Below, piece after piece: positions 22,993 to 32,973 of a stretch of 64,000 nt of DNA. Under the pieces are notes generated by a model, which worked only from the letters and a program-made list of their open reading frames with translations, did not search any database and was not told the origin of the DNA. The first letter of the stretch is position 1. The number at the start of each line of letters is the position of its first letter. Location of the stretch: contig NC_003284.9 in the NCBI RefSeq assembly GCF_000002985.6, positions 2,666,001-2,730,000 on the forward strand, read 5' to 3'. Source of the DNA: Caenorhabditis elegans (lineage: Eukaryota; Nematoda; Chromadorea; Rhabditida; Rhabditidae). The position numbers were made by a program, and so were the translations under genes.

Positions 22993-25562
22993 ATGTTTTT
23001 CTCCAAGCTTGGATCATTATGCACTAGGATGGATTTTCGTGATGCCAATATTCCAGCCGCCTCTTTCCACACCGTTGCAGCTATTCTGGTAAGCTTTTGC
23101 ACATGACTTCAATAATAGTATTCTCCAATATTTCAGGCAATTTTCGCAATGATGTCTACAGACTGGATTCTCATTGAAGATATGAGCACAAAAAACGGCA
23201 CAACCGACATCGACGCTTTGCAGGTGGCTCAACTTTACATGAAGAACACAGAACCCTGTCATGCAATTGGTAAGTCTTGTTTAGCATTGCAAAAAAATAA
23301 ATTGTGTAGAAGCTGAGAGCAGATGACTGTGCAAACTTTTCAAAAAACCATTTTCTTGTAATGACTTTTACATTAAAACTGAATCAAAAGCTGGTAATAC
23401 AATATTGACAAAACGGAATGCGATGTTAAAATCAACACGATTAACAGTATCTTGAAAGTGAAATGATACTTCAAATTTAAACTTAATCAAAAACATTTGA
23501 AATTTTTTAAAGATGGGGTATCATAGTGAAAATGTTCTTTAGAAAAATCAAAATTGTATATGATTTTTTTTTGAAAATTGGAAAAATCTAAATTTTTGCC
23601 ACTTTTTGGAAGTCGTCGATCAAAAAAAATTATTTATGGTCTATTTAAGTTTTAAATTTCAAAGGTGGAGTAGCACCAGTGTGGATTTTGTTTAAGTATA
23701 CTTATGATGATTTAAAACGACCGATTAAATAATAAAACACTCCAAACAAAGTTAAGCACAGTGTTGGCAAATTGCTAAGCTTTTGGAAAAATATGAAATT
23801 TCAAAGAAATGCAGAGCAATGTCGCATGTTAGAATGTTTCAATAGATATAATTAATACAAAATAAAAGTGTGAAAGTCGTAGAAAATACATATTTTTGGT
23901 CAACTTCCAAAATTATGAGTGACGAAAATTTGTCAAAATTTTTTAAAAATCGTGTTACTTTTATTTGTGGACATTTTGACACCATACTGGCTCTACTCCA
24001 CATTTAAATCAAAGATTGAATGAAACATTTGATTTGCAGGATGTCACAATTTTTGGGAAGCCGTCCGATTTGGAGGATATGTCGATGCTGCTGGAAACTC
24101 TCATGTGGCATTTCATACACCGACCCGAGTTCTCGTTGACTGCATAACACCATCAACAGCAAACTATTTCTACATTCTCATAGCTCTTTGTTTTGTAATT
24201 TCTGCAACATCATCTCTTTGTGCCACCATGAGCCTTCTCCCTCCACCAGCTCCATTTCTCGCGTGGCTCCGCAGTAATTCCATTTTGGAAATGTCCAATA
24301 GTATGGCGATGGGCTCTTTTCAAACAATTTCCATTAACTTTTTCAGTGATGCTTACTCTTTGCTGCTGCACAATTGCCATCATTGCGCAAACCGACATTT
24401 CCGACCAACGCGAAGACGACATCGTTGCCATTGGCGCTGGAGTTTTCCTCGTGTGCATTTCTGGTCTTTTGTCCTTTCTTGCAGCAATGGCTAGCATTCG
24501 TCACAGGTGAATTTTTGTATTCTTTTAAATTTTAAGTGTTTCATATTTTCAGCAATCGCAAAACTCGAATGCGCAGAATTGACAACCAGCGTCTTCTTTG
24601 TGCACGCTCACTACGCTCATGGAGGGATGCAGGGCGCCGTTCGGAGGACGTTTGTCCGATCGTTGATTTTGAGAGGTTTGTTATGTTTGAACAAATAACA
24701 AATTTCGAATTGGAAGTTGAAACAGTTGACACTTTGGTAGAGCCAAGCAGGTGTTTCTGATAACTGATAAACTTTTCAACAAGACTTTTGCAAGCTATTA
24801 TTCTTAAAAATGAAGTAGCTCCAGTGAGGAAAGTGTTTACAACTACTCCAAAATGACGAAATATCTGTATGAAAATTGAAATTTTTTGTGACAGTTACCC
24901 ACTCATTTTGCCACTCAATATTTTGGAAGTTGACCTAAAATATTTTTTTTCTACTATTTGTGTTGACACATTCTAGGGGTCGGAACAAGCAACATTGCTC
25001 TGGATTTCCTTAAAAGCTTATATTTTTCATAAGTTTAGCAATCTGCCAAAACTTTGAAAAATCGAAATTTTTTGGGCTCATTTTTGGTCGTTTAGAATAA
25101 TTTTGAATGTATTCGACAAAATCCTCTCTGGCTCTACTTCACCTCAAAAAGCAGAACTTTTCAGCTCATTTTAGTTTTTGGGTACAATCAACCTCTTAAT
25201 TTCGACATTTTTTGACAAACCATAAGCACGCGGCAATTATTGAAAAATTATTTAAATATTTCAATAAAATTTAATAAAAAAGTATAGGCCCATATTTGCT
25301 TTACCAGAATCACATTTAATATAAAACAACTGAAAAAGTGCTCAAAAATTGTCTGAAAGTTGAAAATTCCCGAAAAAAAATTTTTTTTTGATTTTTTTTT
25401 TTGATTTTGCGACCAAAAAATATATCAAAACTTCCCGATTGCTTGTTGAAAATTGTTTAAACAAATTATTCCAATATTCTTGTTTCCAGATATTTGGACG
25501 ATTGCACCGAACTCGAGCAAACATCTTCCCAATCAACTTCACAGTCCAATCCAGCCGTTTGA
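22993..25562 (+). CDS. Four-TM membrane protein, TMEM127-like layout
   Basis: Six exons (22993-23088, 23137-23269, 24040-24300, 24347-24506, 24553-24675, 25490-25562) give 281 residues in phase. Four hydrophobic segments are visible at about 25-45, 119-143, 164-180 and 189-214. The first loop is long and Cys-containing (CHAIGCHNFW), the last segment is followed by an Arg-rich stretch (SNRKTRMRRIDNQRLLCARS), and the tail is polar (SSQSTSQSNP). The spacing, the ATSTDW-like end of TM1, and VLVDCITPSTANYFYILIA before TM2 resemble human TMEM127, an endosomal/lysosomal regulator of RET trafficking and mTORC1. That match is by eye and not secure; a generic tetraspanning or claudin-like protein is the alternative. 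Intron 2 contains a MITE. Confidence 0.8.
23661..24006. repeat. MITE-like foldback, AAAGGTGGAGTAG family
   Basis: The left end is AAAGGTGGAGTAGCACCAGT. The right end is ACTGGCTCTACTCCACATTT, its imperfect complement. It fills much of intron 2 of the 22993 gene. Confidence 0.7.
24810..25146. repeat. MITE-like foldback, GTGGAGTAG family
   Basis: The left end has GAAGTAGCTCCAGTGAGGA and the right end has TCTGGCTCTACTTCACCTC. It lies in the last intron of the 22993 gene. Confidence 0.6.
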
Positions 25563-28500
25563 ACTAATTTTCTAAGGCTACACGCTAGCATTTTCATCAA
25601 GCACCGCACATGTATTTAAATCAAACATTCTTGTACCTTTCCCAGACATAGTCATTTTCTGCTTTGTATACTTTAAGCAATTGTGAATTCTAGTTGTGAA
25701 TCTCTCCGGTTTTGAAACCACCTTTTCTTTCTCCCCCTTGCAAAATATAGTCCGGTTAATACTCAAGTAGTATTTCTCCTGTATTGTTTCTGTATCGTTT
25801 CCCACCATCGAAACCCATACCATGTTTCTGTGCAATTCCATTTTCAAACTCCATGATCTTTTTCCCTGATGCTTTTATTTTCCATTTCAATTCCAAAGAC
25901 CTTGCTGCTTCTATAGGTGTCCTACAATTATGGCTTTAACTTTTTCAAAAAATTTTTTACATTATGGTAACTTTCAATATTGAACTTGTGGAATATTTTT
26001 AATTAATAAACAAGTATGTATTAAAAATTATTTTGTGGAAATTTGTTTATCAATTGGCAAACGATAGGAATAGTTTTTAAAGGTGGAGTACCGAAACTCG
26101 AGACTTTGCTTTTTAGACCCAAAATGACCCAAAACTACCAAATTTTGAATTGAGACGTTTTGAAAAATTCTCCAAAAAAGTTACGGCCTTTCAAAGTTTT
26201 GGAAAAAAACGATTTTTTTCATCATAGTTTTTCAACTTCTCGGTGTCGCAGCGTCTGAATTTTTTTCTATTAAAGGTGGTGTAGTGGAATATTTTATTTC
26301 TTTATTAGACTCAAAATTGTCTGAAAACATTGAATTTTATAATTAAACTTCTTGAAAACCTTTTAAACAAAAGTTATGACGGCTCAAAAAGTAGCCTAAA
26401 ATTAGTTAAAATTTGAAATTTCACCTATTTGTCAATGTCGCAGCGGCTGGAAACAATTTATTTTTGAAATCAACGTCAAGTTATAACTATAGAATGTAAT
26501 TCTCTCGCGTTTTCAACTTTATTTAGGTATTTTAAAGTCGATGACGGCGAGATTAAAAAAAAAAAAGTTTACCAAATCTTGCCGTCCATCGACTTTAAAA
26601 TACCTAAATCAAGTTGAAAACGCAAGATAATTGACGTCTATACTCACAATTTGACGGTGATTTGAAAAAAATTCCAGTTGCTGCGACATTGACAAGTCGG
26701 TCAAATTTCAAATTTTAACTAATTTTAGGCCATTTTTTTGGCCATCATAACTTTTTTTAAAGACGTTTTCAAGAATTTTCATAACGAAATTCGGTATTTT
26801 CAGACAAATTTGAGTCTAATAAAGCAATAAAAAATTCGACTACACCACCTTTACACTATTACTATTTAATAAACTTTATGGTATTTTATTAAGCGTATAT
26901 TTGTTGACTTAAGTACATTTATGGTCAGGGAGGCAAAAAATGTAACTTTCTTTGGAAAAATATGCATATCCTACAAAGTATAAACATGCCAAAATTCGCA
27001 ATATTTCGTATACTTCCTAACTTACATACTTGCTCCATAACATATTCTTTGAGCCCAACTCTCTCAATGTTGTTCAATTTAATGTTTGATGGAAACATGT
27101 TCCATAATGCACTGATAAGACAACAACTACCGTGTTGTCAAAAACAAACTGTTTTAGGTTTAATCGGAAAACGATTGAGACCGTCGTCTTGATGGAATAT
27201 TATGAAATCACTGTCAACAGAACAAGTGACCAAAAAATGTTGTAAAAAGCACAGATGGACATGAGAACGCACAGTTTTTATTCAGACACCGCCTTACAGA
27301 TGCGAGAGCAACCAGAGCAGTTGATGGGCACACAGGCACGACGATTAGTGGGCAGCCGCCCGTACTCTCTGTCTTTTGACTGCATCTGGGCAGTTGTCTA
27401 GATATCGATACAATTTTGACCCAACAACACAGTAAAATTTTGGTCAATATTTGCTTTTTATCATAACTTCCCTCCTGTCATTTTTGATTGTTTTGTGAGT
27501 GAGAGTATGCAAATGGTGAGATGCAACTTTTGCCAATGGACTAGTCACAAGACTAAATAAAATAGAAAACTAGTCGCAATAAATTATTAGAGTGAGAAAT
27601 AAGTTTTGTGGTATGTTTTTTTTGTGTCTCAAATAATATAAATTTTTCAAACGTTTGTACCTAACTTTTTTAAAATTCAATTTTCAATATAAATTGAATA
27701 TGTTTGAATTCAAAAATATATAAGTCCTTGATTTATTCTGGTAAAGTTTACTAGATTCACTCCGTGCATTTTTATTCTTCAAATATTTGATTAGGCTGGA
27801 TCAAGGATTTTGATTGTCAAACACTGAACCAGCTTTTGGATACAATTTTGCAGTATTGATCAATATTATCATTTCTCTTATGAAATATTTGTTTTCCAGC
27901 ATACGAAAATGTGTGATATTTTTATTAGTCATGGTATATATTCATGTGACTGCAGTTAAAATGATACAAATGTTCTAAAAGCCGGAAATATTCTGTACTT
28001 TTGATAGCTCGTAAATCTCGTTTCAACGCTCATTTGTGAAAAATGCGACCTACAGTACTTTTGGTAGCGGCGTGTAAACTTAATAAATTTTAACATTCAC
28101 GATTGTGCACTCTCTCAACTCTCATAGAAGTAATTGGAGATTCTGATTTTTTTTCCAAAGTGCAACGTACCACAGTTCTTCTCCAAAACTTTTCCTATTT
28201 CTCAACTTGTATATTTTTTCGCAATCGAACTTACTCACAGATTTTCAATACTTCATCTACAATATTTTTGTTAATAAATTCTGAAAATCGGAACATACTG
28301 CATTGCTCTGGATTTCCTTTAAAGCTCACGGTTTGAAAATTTTGGAATTCGCCAAACGTTTGACTCAAACTTTCCAAAATTGTTTGGAGTGTTTTATTTG
28401 GTCATTTTATTATTATTATTGGTGTATTTAAACAAAATTCCTACATGCAAATTTCGAAAAAATATTTTTGTTAGTTTCAATTATAAATGTTGTATATTTA

Positions 28501-28934
28501 TCATAATTAGGAGACAAGAGCAAGATCACTTTCCAAGTGATAAAATTTTTTTTTTGAATTTTCAAGAAAATTTTCATCAACTATGTTTTCGAATTTGTTT
28601 TAATGGAGAATGTCATCTTTTTAAATAGTTAATAATTTTTTTCACAAAACAAATCCGCGTGTTTTTGGAAACTTGAGCAGAAACTTTTTCTATTTGTGCT
28701 TCAATGGTTATTTGTCTTCACTTTTAATAAACTATCAATTGCCATGTTTTCATATTTTTAATTTTCCACCTCATAACTCACCTCCCTCGCAACTCAGAAA
28801 ATTAACATTGGCTTCCAAAGTTCACCACCTTTTTTTCTCTAACCACACCATACAAATAGAACTGTTATCAATCTGAAATTATTTAAAAAGACGTCGCTGA
28901 GATAAGAGCGTCAGTCCTTTACACGCGGCACGCA
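25563..28934. other. Intergenic, no gene supported
   Basis: This stretch has the 3' UTR of the preceding gene (candidate AATAAA at 26005-26010), then repeats including a large foldback at 26272-26853. The rest is AT-rich sequence with only short frames that lack splice or leader context. Sequence just upstream of 28935 should hold the next promoter. Confidence 0.5.
26272..26853. repeat. Large nearly perfect foldback, AAAGGTGGTGTAG termini
   Basis: This 582 bp palindrome has termini TAAAGGTGGTGTAGT and CTACACCACCTTTA. Arms pair through TCTTTATTAGACTCAAA against TTTGAGTCTAATAAAG. At the centre TTAGGTATTTTAAAGTCGAT pairs with ATCGACTTTAAAATACCTAA around a loop of about 40 nt. It is non-coding. 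The inner arms contain GTCGCAGCGGCTGG, linking it to the other foldback families. A related half element precedes it from about 26078. Confidence 0.85.
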
Positions 28935-31900
28935 ATGAGAGGAGCACTGCAGTTACTACTTTTTGTTGGTACAGTCACTCTGGTGAGACCTATTGTACAC
29001 TTTGAAAATATTCTAGTTAAATTTTTATTCAGGTGGCCAGCAAGCTACATGAGTCCCCTTACGTTACCGAATGCTTTGATGTATGTTTAAATTGTTTTTT
29101 TGTAAGTTCTCAATTTGTTTTAGGGGCACTACAACTTCAGAGGCGTCTGCTTCCAATGCACTCCATGTGGTGACTTCATGTACGAGCTGTAAGTAATTTT
29201 TTGTTGATATTTTTTATGCCAAATTCATTCAAAAATTACGGGACACTGTCTCATCGTGGAATCTGTAATAAAAAGTCTGTAAACTGCCAGATTTAGCGGT
29301 TAGATCTTTAGATACTTGAAAAACCAATTCCTTATGAAATTGTAAAACATAAAACAATCTGACAGCCCGTGTATTCAAACGGTCTTGTCATTTAGCATTG
29401 ATGTCAGAATACTGATAACTGTGAAGAGCATGTCATGCACACCTCGGTGTCATATGGTGTCGTGAAAACTTAGTGCTATTGAGTAACAAGGTGATTGATA
29501 AGAATAAACAGTACTTCAGTTTGAAAACAGAAATTTGATAGCAATCAATTTTCCGGGCATTTGTTTATTCAAACTTGTGACTAGCAAAACATTGAACATA
29601 GTGAGTTCAACTCACCATGGGTTTTCAAATTAACTCGGCATTTGGAGCATGGGTGTGCGGCAAATATGCCAAATTTGCCCAGCACAGCAAAACTCGAAAA
29701 TGCAGATTTGCCGAATTTGCCGAGATTGGCAAATTTTGAAATTTACACATCAGTAGGAATGTTTTTCAGAAAATGGGTTTTTAAAAAATTTATTTAGGTA
29801 CCTTAACTTCAAAATACCCGTTTATAAGGTTCAATTAATTTTCTAATATGAAAGTTTATGAGTTTCAAAATCTGCATGCAACCGTTGTAGAACATTATCA
29901 TGCAAAAATTTAGTCAGGGGTCAAGCTTGATAAACAATATTTATTTTCAGTTTCTTATGACGTCATATATATATATATTAAACATATTTTATTATCTCGT
30001 ACGGAAAACTCGCATTTCGTCGAAAATTTCCCTTTTGTGAAAAACTATTAAAGTTTTTAGAGCAAAATGCACGGATACTTCAAACACAGTTTGTGGATGG
30101 TGTGGAAACAAACCAAACTTGGACAAAATTTCTGATGAGTATGTCATAAAATGAGGCTGATTCTATTACAAAGTTAGCCCATGTTTCAGAGTGCTTGTCT
30201 CTTACCAAACCAAGTGTCTTATGTCTAGCCTAGATTTCATCGGGATGACCAAACTGAAAGACGAGCTTGTCAATGTTTTTGATGATGAAAAGGATAGTGA
30301 GGAGGTAGAAGAGTTACCAATTAAAGATAATTTCATCAAAGGTGAAAATCTTGAGATGATTGATTCAAATGAGATCAACTACGATATGGCGAGAAACAGT
30401 TTAGAAGATGTGTACGATAGTCAAGAGCACCAGCTACCAGACCCGACTTATGAAGAAGGAGATGATTCAAGTTCTTCGGAAGAAATTGGCGAAGAGGAGA
30501 AGACTGATGAAAATGAGATTGGAAGCGAAATTGTTTCGGAAAAAGTCAAAGCTTACATGATTGAAAAAAGTGAAAAAGTTCCGTCTTCTGTTAAAATTGC
30601 GAAAGGAAAAACTACAATTGTTTCTCATGAGGTAGGTGGAAAACAACAAAACAATAAAGTTAGCATATTTAAATTGTGCTATGCACTGCGGATCTGGAAG
30701 TCAGGAACACTGCCTGGTAGTGCTCTCACTGGGATATAAGGGTGAGGCCGGACTTGAACTCGTGGCCTCCAGATTGCTAGCGACCACCACTACCAACTGA
30801 GCTATCCCGCTTCTGAAATATGTCGGAGCAAATCATTGAAATAAGAAATTGAAAAGTTTTGTATACTCAAAAAAATTTTGAAGACTTTTTGACGACCCAA
30901 TTTTCTTGAACTAACTTTTTTCTTTTTGTTTTTGTTGATTTTCTAAGTGTTTAATTTAAGCAAAATTCGCACACAATTGAGAAGATGCCAGAAAAAGTGG
31001 CTCCGAGTTAAAACCGTTGGGGTGGTTAAACATTTTTGAAACTGCCGTCATAAATTCCCTCACTTTTAGTATCATCTATAATCTACAAAAAAATTATTGT
31101 GTGAAGCTAACTTTTTGATGTAAACTTGGGATATCTCGCTCTTATGTTTTGAAATTGACCATGAAAATTGAGTGCCCAATTTTTAAATTTTCAGAACTAA
31201 ATTCATCATTTTAATTTCAGGAAGCCGAGGCCACATTCCGAGAGATTGAAGCCCTACCAAACCCTGTGCGCAAAATCAACCAAGACGATTATGACTCCTC
31301 TGAAGAGTCAAACGAGCGTGAAATCAAGTGGGACAATTGGGTTGATGATCAAGTGAAACCAATCAGAACGGTATGTCTGCAAATCTACCCGGATTTCTGA
31401 AATTTTTTTGAAATACAGAACGTCGAAGTTGTCGAAGCCGAGGAGATTGAGGAATTTGACCAGCTCATCGCGTAAGTCAATGTTTCAATGATTTTTATTT
31501 GAGAAATTTCCATTTTTCAGAAAGTCGCTCAAAAATAGAAGAAAGATCTTGAATGATGAGACAGAAAGCTCACCACTATTCATTAAAAACTTGGGTTCAG
31601 TCTTTGTCATCTGTATGGGAATGATCATTGTTGTGTAAGTAAGCTAGATCACGTGGATTCAGAATGTCATATTTCGATTTGATCTTCAAAAAATGCGGGA
31701 GTTGAGACGCAGACATCTCATCTGATTTCGCATGGTGCTAACGTCTCAATTTTTCTGGAAAAAAACTTCCCGCCTTTTTTTGTAGATCAAACTATAAATC
31801 AACACGTCTCAGATTCTAACTTTTGAACTGTAAAATCTATGGTTTGTTTTTCCAGCACTATTCTCTCTATCACATATGCTTTGATGCGTGCGGAAAGAAA

Positions 31901-32089
31901 GGAATTCTTGGGCGTCCCCACCGACTCGCAGGACTATCATAGTAGGGATTTCAAAAGAGTTACAAAAAAATCTAATGTACAAAGTTTATTCCAGTGATCA
32001 TTGATTCCAGCAATTATATCGAGAAGCTTGAAAGCAAGGAAAAACAGGCCAGCCGTCACGTTCATGTCAACCCAGTTTTCGATGTTTGA
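28935..32089 (+). CDS. Single-pass receptor with one TNFR-type cysteine-rich module
   Basis: Ten exons (28935-28982, 29033-29080, 29124-29188, 30061-30138, 30190-30631, 31221-31370, 31419-31471, 31521-31634, 31856-31941, 31995-32089) give 392 residues in phase. Residues 1-19 are a signal peptide. Cysteines at 30, 41, 44, 47, 57, 65, 68 and 89 follow the C-x-CxxC-xx-C spacing of a TNF-receptor cysteine-rich domain (GVCFQCTPCGDF, then NTVCGWC). A long acidic Ser/Glu stalk covers about 92-290. The TM helix is at about 319-342, followed by a short tail of about 50 residues with no death domain. I believe this is the C. elegans TNFR-family-like gene T02C5.1, from memory. The ligand is unknown. Leaving the 53-nt last intron in place gives a different short tail that stops at 31995-31997. 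Confidence 0.85.
29645..29765. repeat. GCGGCAAATTTGCC-type repeat
   Basis: GTGTGCGGCAAATATGCCAA is followed by TTTGCCGAATTTGCCGAG, a short-motif repeat in intron 3 of the TNFR-like gene. Similar words occur near 22310 and 56273. Confidence 0.5.
30678..30812 (-). mobile_element. tRNA-derived SINE-like element
   Basis: The minus strand begins GCGGGATAGCTCAGTTGGTA, which is a canonical tRNA 5' end with pol III A box. About 35 nt later comes GAGTTCAAGTCCGGCC, matching the B box and T arm. A non-tRNA body follows (CAGGCAGTG, CAGATCCGCAGTGCATAGC). The acceptor stem does not close, so this is not a working tRNA. It sits 46 nt after exon 5 of the TNFR-like gene, antisense. A second copy is at 52174-52369. 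Confidence 0.75.
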
Positions 32090-32265
32090 TTAATTTTATC
32101 TTCTCCGTGAGAATTATGAGAATTATCTGTTTGTATATTTAATCTTCTTTATTTTTTTATTTTTGTATTTTTTAAATGTGCATCCGCATTTTCCATTTCA
32201 TTTCTTTTTACGTTCTGAAATAGTAAATTTAAAATTTATGGGAAGAATGTATCTTTGATAAAACC

Positions 32266-32271
32266 TTTATT
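32266..32271 (-). terminator. Candidate poly(A) signal of igcm-3 (distal last exon)
   Basis: TTTATT on the plus strand is AATAAA on the minus strand, about 330 nt past the stop at 32598-32600. Confidence 0.5.
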
Positions 32272-32597
32272 CCATTTCAAAAAAAAATGTCGGGGTAAAA
32301 CACCAAAAAGGGAAATGGGTGATAACACCGCCTGAGGCCACGAAATTTAAGTGGAGGGAAATGAGAGGTGATAGAGATAGCATATAATACCCGAAGTTGC
32401 ATGAATGGCTGACAATGCTCGAAGAAAAAATCAAACAAGGGATGGTTCTAGAAGGGAAAGTGAAAAATGAAAAAGAAAGAAAAAACGCAGAAAGGTACAT
32501 TTGTAATTAAAATTTCAAATATGGCCATTAAAACTTTTTCAATACGGTTTTTAAAAAACAGGTAACACGGAGGATAGTGGATGTACACATAGATTAG

Positions 32598-32756
32598 CTA
32601 GACGACAGACTGAACAGAAGCAGTGCCCCTATGCGGTCTACTATTAACAGAGCTGATTGATACGGTACTTGATGGCTGTGCTGCGAAGCCTCTTTTGAGT
32701 TCGAGCTCTGCATAGTTCACACCCTCGTGGAATGCAGCGACCGTTGTCCGTTTCTT
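32598..32756 (-). CDS. igcm-3: Alternative last exon of igcm-3 with ITIM-like motif
   Basis: The exon begins after CACTTCAG in phase 0, the same phase as the donor at 33331, and encodes 52 residues before a stop. The composition is protein-like and unlike the surrounding AT-rich sequence. It contains VNYAEL, which fits the V-x-Y-x-x-L tyrosine inhibitory motif, then a Ser/Pro/Arg-rich tail ending SVQSVV. Joined to the exon at 33331-33409 it would give a 625-residue isoform, with Tyr588 as the motif tyrosine. It is an alternative to the exon 32974-33030, which has its own stop. Confidence 0.8.
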   Translation of the reverse strand, partial: KKRTTVAAFHEGVNYAELELKRGFAAQPSSTVSISSVNSRPHRGTASVQSVV

Positions 32757-32973
32757 CTGAAGTGATGATGAGAAAAAAAACAAAGAAATGAATGAAAGAA
32801 GTGAACCCAGTTAAAAAGCTTTAAGCAGAGAGGAGGCTGTGAATTGAAAGCTTGGATTGGTTGAGAGCATGCACACCAGCGTTAGAGCCTTGAGAGAGAG
32901 GGAAGTAAATAAGGAAAGCAGTAACACAGTTTAATAAGAGACACGCACACACATAAACGGCCATTTTAGTGTG

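Noticed and set aside
30678..30812. Functional tRNA gene
   Set aside because: A and B boxes are present but the acceptor stem cannot close and a long non-tRNA body follows.
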